Positions 7,174 through 15,367 of a DNA stretch of 64,000 bases are shown here, piece by piece (the stretch's first letter is position 1; every line of letters starts with the position of its first letter). Origin of the DNA: Shimia gijangensis. GTDB taxonomy: Bacteria > Pseudomonadota > Alphaproteobacteria > Rhodobacterales > Rhodobacteraceae. The stretch spans positions 1 through 64,000 of the forward strand of contig NZ_FQZQ01000006.1 of assembly GCF_900142085.1 (NCBI RefSeq), given 5' to 3'. The notes below the pieces were generated by a model. It had not been told where the DNA came from, did not search any database, and saw nothing but the letters and a program-made list of their open reading frames with translations. The translations under genes and the position numbers were made by a program.

Positions 7174-7581
7174 TTAATCCAAGAGTCGCTCGGCAATGTT
7201 ACGTAGGCGCGTTTCCTCGCGCGCTGCCCTTAATGCATCGAAGCATTTCGTTCTAGAAGTGCCGGCTTTGCCGAACTTCTGCTTCACTCGATATATGGCT
7301 TCATCAGCACTCAATCCCTCGTCATCGACAAGCTTGAGCATTTCAAACCCGACCGCCCAATCAGGACCCTTTGGTCTCCCGACGTTTTCGTGCCGCAACG
7401 CGAGGCAAAACCTGTCCTTTTTTCCAGTGGGATCAATCATATGAGAAAGCATTTTTTGGAACAGAGTAGATGCCCCCCCAGTCGATAAAACAGCCGCTAT
7501 CCTTGAAGCCCTTTCCTCAAGATCCATTGGCTCTTCTAGGTTTTCAGTTAACACGACCCAATCCGGCTTTTCCTCTGTCAT
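7174..7581 (-). CDS. unknown protein coupled to the integrase
   Basis: A 135-aa protein starting MTEEKPDWVVLTENLEEP. The C-terminal half (GLSADEAIYRVKQKFGKAGTSRTKCFDAL) has the length and spacing of a helix-turn-helix. Its ATG (7581) overlaps the integrase stop as ATGA, so it is translated together with the integrase. An excision or regulatory role is possible from position alone. I do not recognise the family. Confidence 0.6.
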   Translation of the reverse strand: MTEEKPDWVVLTENLEEPMDLEERASRIAAVLSTGGASTLFQKMLSHMIDPTGKKDRFCLALRHENVGRPKGPDWAVGFEMLKLVDDEGLSADEAIYRVKQKFGKAGTSRTKCFDALRAAREETRLRNIAERLLD

Positions 7582-8828
7582 TTGATCACCCCCAATTGCA
7601 CAACGTTTGCCGCCCCGCCCTCGGCAATGTCGGCCACAAGCCGCGACCAAGCCTCTAAGGCCCCTCTTTTTTCTTCCAGATAGTCATATTGGTTATAAAC
7701 CCGCGCCATTCGGTGCTGGCCGGTCACGTGGTTGGTTACTCGGTCAATATGCTCTTGAGGTACTCGCAACCGAGCCATGCCGGTTTCCGCTGTTCTTCGT
7801 AGGTCGTGAAAGGTCCAATGCGGTATTTCCTCTTCCTCGCCCCGCTCCTCTGAAGCAAGAACCGTCATCTGATCGGCGATGTAATTTCGCGCCTTGTGAA
7901 AACCACTGACGGGCGTCTCCCCGTTTGTGGTGAACACATAGCCAGGCTTGCCTTCAATCATCTCAACGCTTGCCAGAACGCGTAGAGCGCCCTCAGACAA
8001 TGGCACGTCATGCGATAGGCCATTCTTGGTGCGCCCAGAGTCGAGATGCCACAGGTCGCCCTTGACTTCGCCCTCTGTCATCTGGGCAACTTCATTGAGC
8101 CTTTGAGACGTAAGCAACAGCATCTTACCGAATTTGCCCCAAGGCTCTCTGACGGCTTCACATGCAGCCCAGAACCACCGAATTTCATCGTCGTTTAAGA
8201 CACGCTTTCGGTGTTGCTCCTTTAGGGGAGCTTTTACGCCCGTGGTAGGGGCGTATTCGATAACGTCGCGCTCAACGCACCAGTTGAAGAATTTGCGGGT
8301 ATGGGCAAGCACTCTGTTTGCCGTAGTTTCGCGCCCGCTGTCGCAAATCTCATCTAGCAAATCGACAACATCGCGCTTGGTTATCTCGTGCACGTCAAGC
8401 TCACCCCAAGCCAGAACAACAAACCTGTCCAGGAACTGCTTGGCGCTCGCCCTACTCTTCAATGTGGAAAGGTGCCTTTTGTCGTACTGCTCAATGAGGG
8501 TCTTTATCTTATCTCGCTCAGAAATCTGTGCTTCGAGTTGAGCAGCCTTGGTTGCCCTCTTAATGGCGCTTGGGTCCTTCCCATAGTCAATCTGTTCTAT
8601 CGCATCGGAGGCAGCAGAGCGCGCGTCAGCCACGCCCATAATGGGCCACTTGCCCAGAGTTAGCTTCTTTGGTTTCCCTGCAAAACGATAACGCAGCGCC
8701 CATGATTTTGAACCACTTGGCTGAATTACAAGGTAAAGGCCGGAAAGGGCTGGATCGGCTATTTCCTGCCTCCTTTTCGGATCTGGTTTTTGGTTTTCGA
8801 CTGATTTTGTGGTCAGAGCGCGAGCCAT
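7578..8828 (-). CDS. tyrosine site-specific integrase
   Basis: A 416-aa integrase of the P4/DUF4102 type. The N-terminal arm-binding domain shows PSGSKSWALRYRFAGKPKKL and LGKWPIMGVADARSAA; a SAM-like core-binding domain follows (about 100-190); the catalytic domain has R in LLLTSQRLNEV, HDLRRT, H in ...NHVTG and the nucleophile tyrosine near NQYDYLEEK. The start ATG has GAGGACC upstream. It lies 185 bp from the tRNA-Asn fragment and points away from it, so it is the enzyme expected to have made that junction. Confidence 0.9.
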   Translation of the reverse strand: MARALTTKSVENQKPDPKRRQEIADPALSGLYLVIQPSGSKSWALRYRFAGKPKKLTLGKWPIMGVADARSAASDAIEQIDYGKDPSAIKRATKAAQLEAQISERDKIKTLIEQYDKRHLSTLKSRASAKQFLDRFVVLAWGELDVHEITKRDVVDLLDEICDSGRETTANRVLAHTRKFFNWCVERDVIEYAPTTGVKAPLKEQHRKRVLNDDEIRWFWAACEAVREPWGKFGKMLLLTSQRLNEVAQMTEGEVKGDLWHLDSGRTKNGLSHDVPLSEGALRVLASVEMIEGKPGYVFTTNGETPVSGFHKARNYIADQMTVLASEERGEEEEIPHWTFHDLRRTAETGMARLRVPQEHIDRVTNHVTGQHRMARVYNQYDYLEEKRGALEAWSRLVADIAEGGAANVVQLGVIK

Positions 8829-8862
8829 GTCGAATGGTCCTCAGAAAAATCAAATGGTCGTC

Positions 8863-8910
8863 AGGGGTAACACAGGGGTAACACTTTTGACTGTTTTGCA
8901 CCGTTACCCC
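8863..8910. repeat. GGGGTAAC repeats upstream of the integrase gene
   Basis: AGGGGTAACAC occurs twice in tandem (8863-8873, 8874-8884) and its core returns inverted as GTTACCCC at 8903-8910. The site lies between the integrase start and the attachment core. Such repeats next to an attachment core are typical arm-type binding sites for integrase or sites for an excision factor. Confidence 0.5.
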
Positions 8911-9012
8911 AAGTTAGCAACTTACTCTAACGGAAGCAAGTACCTTACTATTTTTAAACGTATATTTTTTGTGGATAGCTTTACATAGTTAGGGACTGAA
9001 AGGTTGTAAATT

Positions 9013-9061
9013 TTGACTGTTAATCAATTGGTCGTAGGTTCGATCCCTACCGCCGGAGCCA
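9013..9061 (+). other. attachment site: 3' half of tRNA-Asn (GTT)
   Basis: The sequence runs from the anticodon stem (TTGACTGTTAATCAA, anticodon GTT) through the T arm (GTAGGTTCGATCCCTAC) to the acceptor strand and encoded CCA. Upstream there is no D arm and no 5' acceptor strand (TCCGGCG would be expected), so no functional tRNA can be made here. The remaining 48-49 bases are the likely crossover identity of an element that carries its own copy of the tRNA 3' half. The intact gene should lie at the other end of the element, outside this window. Confidence 0.8.
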
Positions 9062-9062
9062 T

Positions 9063-9098
9063 AAAAAGCTTCTAACCTCAACGGGTTGGAGGCTTTTT
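9063..9098 (+). terminator. tRNA-Asn terminator
   Basis: AAAAAGCTTCTAACC and GGTTGGAGGCTTTTTT form a stem around a TCAAC loop and end in a T-run. It is the natural terminator of the tRNA gene and marks the resumption of the host chromosome. Confidence 0.7.
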
Positions 9099-9107
9099 TG
9101 GTTTTAG

Positions 9108-9436
9108 ATGGCAGACATCTCGTCGATCAGAAATCTGGACCCGGCCTATCAGGATGCCTGTCACCGTGCGGGCATCTCTTGTGCGCAAGACTTGCACAGT
9201 CTCGGCGCAGACAAAGCCTATGCACGTTTGTTGGAAACCGGCACCAAACCGCACTTTATTGGGTACTATGTATTGGTTATCGCCCTTCAGGGTCGTCCCT
9301 GGAACGATTGCAAAGGCAAAGAAAACAAGCTTTAAGAAAACGGTTTGATGCCATCAAGGCCAAGTCGTTTGACGCCGGGTCGTCAGAACTTGAAACTGTA
9401 TTGAACCAGATCGACGTAATAGAGAAACCGAAATAA
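9108..9436 (+). pseudogene. TfoX C-terminal-domain-like gene with a frameshift
   Basis: The reading begins at ATG 9108 (MADISSIRNLDPAYQDACHR), has the helix-hairpin-helix look of the TfoX C-terminal domain (AGISCAQDLHSLGADKAYARLL, then ALQGRPWNDCKGKE) and hits a stop at 9333-9335. The continuation KQALRKRFDAIKAKSF lies in the -1 frame and ends at 9436. One extra A in the run at 9322-9325 would restore a single protein of about 109 aa. Either the gene is broken or there is a one-base sequencing error; a programmed shift is less likely, as no good slippery heptamer is seen. Known members relate to competence or are unassigned. Confidence 0.6.
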
Positions 9437-9438
9437 AA

Positions 9439-9464
9439 AACGCCCAAGGTGAACCCCGGGCGTT
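9439..9464. terminator. hairpin between convergent genes
   Basis: AACGCCC (9439-9445) pairs with GGGCGTT (9458-9464). An A-run precedes it on the plus strand, so it works best as a terminator for leftward transcription, that is for ndk. Confidence 0.5.
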
Positions 9465-9498
9465 CCAATCTTCATCTTGTCACAAATACTCTGGGGGT

Positions 9499-9517
9499 GC
9501 GGGGGCAAGGCCCCCGC
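9499..9517. terminator. GC hairpin downstream of ndk
   Basis: GCGGGGGC (9499-9506) and GCCCCCGC (9510-9517) form a perfect 8-bp stem with a 3-base loop. It lacks a T-run but lies 35 bases after the ndk stop, and may help end or protect that transcript. Confidence 0.4.
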
Positions 9518-9551
9518 CCTGTCGGATTACCATTCGGCAATCCGAAACCCT

Positions 9552-9974
9552 TTAGCCAACAAGCTCGAGGCCCGAGAAGAAGTAAGCGATTTCAACCGCT
9601 GCAGTTTCCGGAGCGTCCGATCCGTGAACCGAGTTTTCGCCCACTGATTCCGCAAATTCTGCGCGGATCGTACCGGGAGCGGCGTCGCTTGGGTTGGTGG
9701 CGCCCATGACTTCGCGGTTTTTTGCGATGGCGCCTTCGCCTTCCAGAACCTGCGCAACGATTGGCTCAGACGCCATGAATTCGCACAGTTCGTCATAGAA
9801 TGGGCGTTCTGCGTGCACCGAATAGAAGACACCAGCCTGAGCTTTGGTCAGGTGAATACGCTTTTGCGCAACAACGCGAAGACCAGCTTCTTCGAATTTT
9901 GCGTTGATCGCACCGGTCAGGTTGCGGCGTGTGGCGTCGGGTTTGATGATTGAGAACGTGCGTTCCAGAGCCAT
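9552..9974 (-). CDS. ndk: nucleoside diphosphate kinase
   Basis: A 140-aa cytoplasmic enzyme that transfers the gamma phosphate from ATP to nucleoside diphosphates through a phospho-histidine. It has the family start [18 protein letters not shown] and the active-site stretch [14 protein letters not shown] with the catalytic histidine. The length is standard. ATG 9974 has AGGAGAT upstream; the frame is open further upstream but without support. It is monocistronic and divergent from the ABC-F gene, with two hairpins downstream. Confidence 0.97.
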   Translation of the reverse strand: MALERTFSIIKPDATRRNLTGAINAKFEEAGLRVVAQKRIHLTKAQAGVFYSVHAERPFYDELCEFMASEPIVAQVLEGEGAIAKNREVMGATNPSDAAPGTIRAEFAESVGENSVHGSDAPETAAVEIAYFFSGLELVG

Positions 9975-10104
9975 GGTCTTATCTCCTGTAATGGGGAATA
10001 GGCACCCTGCCCGCCCCTGTTCGAATTTGCGCTCCGATAGCATGAGGAAAGCAACTTGAAAAGCGGTGATTGACGCCGCGCCTTGCTTGGGTCAAACGGT
10101 GCTC

Positions 10105-11952
10105 ATGCTCAAGATATCAGACATTAGCTATTCCGTCGAAGGCCGCCCTCTGTTTGAAGGCGCTTCCGCTACCATTCCTCCGGGCCACAAAGTGGGCCTG
10201 ATCGGGCGCAATGGGGCTGGCAAAACCACGTTGTTTCGACTGATCCGGGGCGAATTGGCCTTGGAAGGTGGGGCGATCTCTCTGCCTCAGCGCGCGCGCA
10301 TTGGCGGTGTCGCTCAGGAAGTGCCGGGCAATGAAGTTTCGCTGATCGACACGGTTCTGGCCGCAGACACTGAGCGGGCTTCTTTGATGGCCGAAGCTGA
10401 AACTGCGAGCGACTCGCATCGTATTGCTGAAATTCAGACGCGACTGGCGGATATAGATGCCTGGAGCGCCGAAGCGCGGGCGGGATCAATCCTCAAAGGT
10501 CTGGGCTTTGATCACGCGGAACAACAAATGCCCTGCTCTGCCTTTTCCGGCGGTTGGCGGATGCGGGTGGCTTTGGCGGCTGTGTTGTTTGCACAGCCTG
10601 ACTATCTGCTTTTGGACGAACCAACCAACTATCTGGATCTCGAAGGCGCACTTTGGCTCGAGAACTATCTGGTCAAATACCCTCATACAGTGCTGATCAT
10701 CAGCCACGACCGCGAGCTTTTGAACCGCTCAGTCGGCGCGATCCTGCATTTGGACGAACGTAAACTCACCTATTACACCGGGCCTTATGACCAATTCGCC
10801 CGCCAACGCGCAGAACAACGTGCAGTTCAGGCCGCCGCCGCCAAGAAACAACAGGCCCACCGCGAGCACCTGCAAGCCTTTGTGGATCGCTTCAAGGCCA
10901 AGGCCAGCAAAGCCAAACAGGCGCAGTCACGCGTCAAAATGCTGGAGAAAATGACGCCAATCACAGCGCCCGAAGATGCGGCGCGTGTGGTGTTCACCTT
11001 TCCAAAACCTGAAGAACTGTCTCCGCCCATCATTTCTATCGAAGGTGGCTCGACCGGCTATGGCGACACGGTGGTCTTGAAAAATCTCGATCTGCGGATT
11101 GATCAGGACGATCGCATCGCGCTTTTAGGTAAGAACGGTCAGGGAAAATCAACACTCGCCAAACTTCTCTCTGGTAGATTGGGCTCAATGGGGGGCAAAT
11201 TCACTACTTCCAGCAAATTGCGGATCGGGTTCTTTGCCCAGCATCAGGTCGATGAGCTTTATGTGGACGAGACCCCTATCCAACACCTGCTGCGCGAGCG
11301 CCCTGCCGAAGGTCAGGCCCGTTTGCGAGCGCGTCTTGCTGGATTTGGCCTTGGGGCAGCGCAGGCTGAAACTGAGGTCGGGCGACTGTCCGGGGGGCAA
11401 AAAGCACGCTTGTCGCTGCTGTTGGCCACCATTGATGCACCGCATTTGTTGATCCTCGATGAGCCGACCAACCACCTCGATATCGAAAGCCGCGAGGCAT
11501 TGGTCGAGGCGCTGACGGCTTACTCCGGGGCCGTTATTCTGGTCAGCCACGATATGCACCTTTTGACTTTGGTCGCAGACCGCTTGTGGCTGGTCAACAA
11601 TGGCACCGTTAAGCCTTATGAAGAAGACCTTCCTACCTATCGCAAGCTGCTGCTCACGGCAGACAAACCTGCGGGCAAGCCCAAAGTGAAACCCGCCGCC
11701 AAACGCGCATCACGCGACGATGTGCTTGTGTTGAAGGCTGAAGTGCGCAAATGCGAGCAACGGGTCGAAAAGCTCAATGATATGAGCGACAAGCTGGCCA
11801 AGAAACTGGCGGATCCTAAGATTTATCAGGATGGCAAGCTGGGCGAGATGGAAGTCTGGCAACGTAAATACGCCGAAGTACGGGATGCCCAGGATCGCGC
11901 CGAAGAGCTGTGGCTTCGCGCCTTGGAAAAGCTTGAAAAAGCCGAGGCCTAA
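10105..11952 (+). CDS. ABC-F family ATPase, YheS-like
   Basis: A 615-aa protein with two ABC ATPase domains and no membrane segment, acting on ribosomes rather than in transport. Domain 1 has the Walker A GRNGAGKTT, signature FSGGWRMR and Walker B LLLDEPTNYLDLEG. The linker (about residues 240-310) is long and basic with FVDRFKAKASKAKQAQSR, typical of the YheS branch. Domain 2 has GKNGQGKST, LSGGQKARLS and LLILDEPTNHLDIES. A C-terminal coiled coil (about 540-615) follows. The start is set at ATG 10105 (MLKISDISYS); the GTG at 10066 would add 13 residues. The MarC-family gene follows after 16 bases. Confidence 0.92.
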   Translation: MLKISDISYSVEGRPLFEGASATIPPGHKVGLIGRNGAGKTTLFRLIRGELALEGGAISLPQRARIGGVAQEVPGNEVSLIDTVLAADTERASLMAEAETASDSHRIAEIQTRLADIDAWSAEARAGSILKGLGFDHAEQQMPCSAFSGGWRMRVALAAVLFAQPDYLLLDEPTNYLDLEGALWLENYLVKYPHTVLIISHDRELLNRSVGAILHLDERKLTYYTGPYDQFARQRAEQRAVQAAAAKKQQAHREHLQAFVDRFKAKASKAKQAQSRVKMLEKMTPITAPEDAARVVFTFPKPEELSPPIISIEGGSTGYGDTVVLKNLDLRIDQDDRIALLGKNGQGKSTLAKLLSGRLGSMGGKFTTSSKLRIGFFAQHQVDELYVDETPIQHLLRERPAEGQARLRARLAGFGLGAAQAETEVGRLSGGQKARLSLLLATIDAPHLLILDEPTNHLDIESREALVEALTAYSGAVILVSHDMHLLTLVADRLWLVNNGTVKPYEEDLPTYRKLLLTADKPAGKPKVKPAAKRASRDDVLVLKAEVRKCEQRVEKLNDMSDKLAKKLADPKIYQDGKLGEMEVWQRKYAEVRDAQDRAEELWLRALEKLEKAEA

Positions 11953-11968
11953 GAGATAGGCTGGCCCG

Positions 11969-12589
11969 ATGGACACCTCTGCCCTCATCACTGCCTTTGT
12001 CACCTTGTTCGTGATCATTGACCCTATTGGGCTGACGCCGATGTTTGTGGCGCTGACCCAAGGCGAAGATGCGGCAACACGGCGGTCTATTGCTCTTCGG
12101 TCCTGTCTCACGGCCTTTGGTATTCTGGCGCTGTTTGCCTTTTTTGGCGAAGCGGTGTTGGGATTTGTTGGCATCTCAATGCCGGCATTTCGCATTGCAG
12201 GTGGCGTTTTGTTGTTTCTGACTGCTTTGGACATGCTGTTTGAACGTCGCACCAAACGGCGCGAAGACCGGGTAGAGGAAGACGAGAATCCTGACCCCAG
12301 CGTGTTTCCATTGGCGATACCCTTAATTGCAGGGCCCGGATCGATTGCCACGGTGATTCTGCTAGGCGGTCAGATGGCCGAAGGTCTTACCGGCTCAGTC
12401 TTGGTGCTGGGTGTGGCCATCGCGGTTCTGGTTGTTGTTTTGGGCCTGTTCCTGGCGGCTGGTCTTCTGGAAAAATTGCTTGGCAAAACCGGCGTTAACG
12501 TTGCAACCCGCCTGTTGGGTATGCTGTTGGCTGCTCTCTCGGTTCAGTTCATCCTTGAAGGACTGCGCAATTTTGGCTTTGCCAGCTGA
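11969..12589 (+). CDS. MarC-family integral membrane protein
   Basis: A 206-aa inner-membrane protein with about six hydrophobic segments. Family features are VTLFVIIDPIGLTPMFVALT near the start, FRIAGGVLLFLTALDML and PLAIPLIAGPGSIATVILL. A charged cytoplasmic loop (RRTKRREDRVEEDE, about residues 93-106) splits two halves of three segments. The function of MarC proteins is unknown; an early link to antibiotic resistance was not confirmed. It follows the ABC-F gene by 16 bases and is probably cotranscribed. Confidence 0.9.
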   Translation: MDTSALITAFVTLFVIIDPIGLTPMFVALTQGEDAATRRSIALRSCLTAFGILALFAFFGEAVLGFVGISMPAFRIAGGVLLFLTALDMLFERRTKRREDRVEEDENPDPSVFPLAIPLIAGPGSIATVILLGGQMAEGLTGSVLVLGVAIAVLVVVLGLFLAAGLLEKLLGKTGVNVATRLLGMLLAALSVQFILEGLRNFGFAS

Positions 12590-12643
12590 CCCCTTTTGTC
12601 TGTCCGTTTGGACACCTATATCGATCTAAATGATGAGGATGTG

Positions 12644-13225
12644 ATGGCAGGCGACGACGTAGGAAATCTGGTGTATTTGATAATCCTCGGCTGTGCCGTT
12701 TTGTTTTGGTTCGTCACCAATCACCGGCAAAGCTTTGGTAAAAGCATTCAGCAAGGATTGGCGTGGTTTCTAATTTTTGTTGGTGTGATCGCAGCCTACG
12801 GAATGTGGGGGGATATCCGCAGCACAGTGGTCCCAACGGCGACAGTCCATTCTGAGACAGGCACCATCGAAGTCCCGCGCAACCCGGACGGTCATTATCG
12901 TCTGACGGTTGAAGTAAACGGTGCTCCGATTGTGTTTGTTGTCGACACAGGCGCCAGTGATATCGTTCTGAGCAAGTCAGATGCAACCAAGGCCGGGCTG
13001 GACCTTGAGACATTGGCCTATATTGGCCGCGCCCAAACCGCCAATGGACAAGTTCGCACAGCCCCGGTCATATTGGATGAATTGCGGCTTGGCGCGTATG
13101 TAGACACTCGGGTCGGCGCCAGCGTCAACGGAGGCGATTTGGATCAATCGTTACTTGGGATGAGCTATTTGCAGCGCTACCGCGAGATTACAATTTCCGC
13201 TGGAAAGCTGCTTTTGGTGCGATAA
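12644..13225 (+). CDS. membrane-anchored retropepsin-like aspartic protease (TIGR02281 type)
   Basis: A 193-aa protein with two N-terminal hydrophobic segments (about residues 8-24 and 40-56) and a C-terminal single-lobe aspartic protease domain. The active site is D101-T102-G103 in IVFVVDTGASDIVLS, with LLGMSYLQRY near the end acting as the second conserved loop. Such proteins work as dimers, probably on the periplasmic side; natural substrates are unknown. The start ATG 12644 has GAGGAT upstream; the frame from TTG 12596 is not supported. It lies 54 bases after marC on the same strand. Confidence 0.85.
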   Translation: MAGDDVGNLVYLIILGCAVLFWFVTNHRQSFGKSIQQGLAWFLIFVGVIAAYGMWGDIRSTVVPTATVHSETGTIEVPRNPDGHYRLTVEVNGAPIVFVVDTGASDIVLSKSDATKAGLDLETLAYIGRAQTANGQVRTAPVILDELRLGAYVDTRVGASVNGGDLDQSLLGMSYLQRYREITISAGKLLLVR

Positions 13226-13289
13226 GTTTGATCTGCTGGCAAGCTAGACACTTTGGTGGACGCACTTCAAGAAAGATAAAGAACGACAC

Positions 13290-13760
13290 TTAATCCACTA
13301 TTTTTTCAGCTTTCTTTTCCCATCTTCCAGTTTCTTCGGACCAGTATTCTGCCGGGCAGCCCGCATCGGTCAGAGTCTTCCATTGGGTCCGTGCATGAGC
13401 CAACGCGGCTGCGTCATGACCGTCAAACAAGATCACGCCACGTTCGGCTTTTTGCACTTCATCACGGGTGATCTCAGCGCCGTCGATGCTGACAAGATAC
13501 ACCGCATTGTTGGTATTGTCTGGGGCTGTTGTCAGCAAAATGGGTTGGTCTGAATCGTGAGGCCCTCCGGCCAAACCGTGTGGCAAGAACCCTTCATCGC
13601 CCCCAGTCTGCCATAGCTTTTGATCCAGCCAATCCATACGCTCTGCATCGCGTCCCCGTACAAGAACCTGCCAGCCCTGTTCCAGCGCCTTGCCCACAAG
13701 TGTGGTCAACGTCACCTCAACCGGATGACGCGTAAGGTGATAAAACAGGGCTTTGCCCAT
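13290..13760 (-). CDS. holC: DNA polymerase III chi subunit
   Basis: A 156-aa clamp-loader accessory protein that in known systems links the polymerase III holoenzyme to SSB. It shows the chi pattern ALFYHLTRHPVEVTLTTLV, the WLDQKLWQTGGDEGFLPHGL stretch and the RWEKKAEK tail. ATG 13760 lies one base after the pepA stop codon, so it is translated with pepA, an arrangement seen in many Proteobacteria. Confidence 0.9.
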   Translation of the reverse strand: MGKALFYHLTRHPVEVTLTTLVGKALEQGWQVLVRGRDAERMDWLDQKLWQTGGDEGFLPHGLAGGPHDSDQPILLTTAPDNTNNAVYLVSIDGAEITRDEVQKAERGVILFDGHDAAALAHARTQWKTLTDAGCPAEYWSEETGRWEKKAEKIVD

Positions 13761-13761
13761 C

Positions 13762-15243
13762 TCAGCTGTCCACTTCGAACTGATCCGACACAAGCCGGTT
13801 CAATGCCATAACGCCCCAACCGGTGGCGCCTTTGGGGGCATATTGCGTTTCTGCCTTCACGCTGGCCACACCTGCGATATCAAGGTGAATCCAAGGGGTA
13901 CCTTCAGCAATGAAACGATGCAGAAACTCCGCTGCCGTGACGGATCCCGCCGGACGGCCTCCGGTATTTTTCAGGTCAGCAATCCGAGATTTCAGCAGAT
14001 CTGCATAGCACTGCCCCAAAGGCATCCGCCAAGCGCCCTCGTTCTCGGTGTCTGCAGCGCGAAGGAATTGATTGCAAAGCGCGTCATCGTTGGAAAACAC
14101 GCCGGCTTTGTCGTGGCCAAGGCCAATAATGATCGCACCAGTCAATGTGGCAAGATCAATTACCGCTGCCGGCTTAAAGCGGTCTTGTGTATAATGCAGC
14201 ACATCGCACAGCACCAACCGGCCTTCGGCGTCTGTATTGATGACCTCAATGGTGTCACCTTTCATGGATGTCACAACATCCCCCGGACGGGTGGCATTGC
14301 CCGATGGCATGTTTTCAACCAGCCCAACCAGCCCCACGACATTGGCCGGGGCCTTGCGCAGCGCCAGAGCGCGCATCGCACCTGCAACGACACCCGCGCC
14401 GCCCATGTCCATGGTCATATCTTCCATGCCGCCTGCGGGTTTCAGCGATATACCGCCGGTGTCAAACACTACGCCTTTGCCTACCAACGCCAACGGCGCC
14501 GCGTCTTTGGCACCACCGTTCCACTGCATGACCACCACGCTTGAGGGGCTGACAGATCCCTGCCCCACGCTCAGCAAGGCCCCCATGCCCAGCTCGGTGA
14601 GTTTCTTTTCGTCCAGAACCTCAACCTCAAGGCCGATGGATTTCATGTCACTCAGACGTTTGGCAAATTCTGTTGTGGTCAGCACATTGGCGGGTTCGTT
14701 TGTCAGATCGCGGGTAAAGAACACGCCTTCGGCCACGGCCAGCAAAGGCGCAGCTTCGGTGGACAATTCATCCGGTTTTGTAGCCATCACCCGCACTGTT
14801 CTATCATCCTTGTCCGGATCAGCACTTTTGTGGTCATCAAAACCATAATCCCGCAGGGCAAGGCCCATGATGATCTCGGCCGCGCGCCTCTGGCTGCCCA
14901 CACATAGTGTCATGCCATCTTTGCCCCGCAATTTGGCCAGTGCAGCCCCAGCCTTGCGCGCATCGGTCTGGTTGGCGTTTCGGGCCAGAAACAAAACGAC
15001 AACGGCCTCGGCTGCCATACCCGTTGGATAAGCAAGCGTCACAGTCTTGCCCGGCTTGGCGTCTGCCGCCTTGGCATCGATCAGCCTAGCCAGCGCGCCC
15101 TTCGTCAAACGGTTCACCCGACGTGTGGCCGGATCCATTTTGCCTTCGGGTGGAACAATCACGGCAATACGGCCCTTGGTCTCGGCCAAAATGTCCAGAT
15201 TGGTCTCAAGAAATTCGTACGATACGGGTTTCACCACGGTCAT
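13762..15243 (-). CDS. pepA: leucyl aminopeptidase, M17 family
   Basis: A 493-aa cytosolic metallo-exopeptidase that removes N-terminal residues; a hexamer with two metal ions. Metal and catalytic residues are visible in LVGKGVVFDTGGISLKPAGG, in DMGGAGVVAG and in the family signature NTDAEGRLVL. The N-terminal macro-like domain (about 1-170) is divergent, as usual. In E. coli PepA also binds DNA, which cannot be judged here. It is the first gene of the pepA-holC pair and is divergent from lptF. Confidence 0.95.
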   Translation of the reverse strand: MTVVKPVSYEFLETNLDILAETKGRIAVIVPPEGKMDPATRRVNRLTKGALARLIDAKAADAKPGKTVTLAYPTGMAAEAVVVLFLARNANQTDARKAGAALAKLRGKDGMTLCVGSQRRAAEIIMGLALRDYGFDDHKSADPDKDDRTVRVMATKPDELSTEAAPLLAVAEGVFFTRDLTNEPANVLTTTEFAKRLSDMKSIGLEVEVLDEKKLTELGMGALLSVGQGSVSPSSVVVMQWNGGAKDAAPLALVGKGVVFDTGGISLKPAGGMEDMTMDMGGAGVVAGAMRALALRKAPANVVGLVGLVENMPSGNATRPGDVVTSMKGDTIEVINTDAEGRLVLCDVLHYTQDRFKPAAVIDLATLTGAIIIGLGHDKAGVFSNDDALCNQFLRAADTENEGAWRMPLGQCYADLLKSRIADLKNTGGRPAGSVTAAEFLHRFIAEGTPWIHLDIAGVASVKAETQYAPKGATGWGVMALNRLVSDQFEVDS

Positions 15244-15367
15244 TCACTCCTGTTGCTGGCCAATTGGTACCTCGGGCTTCTCCTGTTGACCAGATATCAG
15301 TTTCCGTAGCGCACCAATTCCTCTAAGGTCGCGCCAACAAGAAGCGCAATCGGGGGATTCGAGCGCC

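Larger units (their letters stand above)
4013..9061 (-). mobile_element. phage-satellite-like integrated element (right part)
   Basis: Genes, all on the minus strand: integrase, 135-aa unknown, AlpA-type regulator, very small ORF, HNH-like zinc protein, winged-helix replication-type protein with internal iterons, 75-, 203- and 92-aa unknowns, and P27-type small terminase. The right boundary is the 3' half of a tRNA-Asn at 9013-9061. No capsid, portal, tail, lysis or large terminase gene is seen, so this is not a complete prophage. The left boundary is not in the window; the element may run to position 1 and beyond, or its left end may have been lost near the inverted repeat at 3736-3952. Confidence 0.7.

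Noticed and set aside
9318-9329. Programmed -1 frameshift in the TfoX-C-like gene
   Set aside because: No standard slippery heptamer and no downstream hairpin or pseudoknot before the first stop; a plain indel is simpler.
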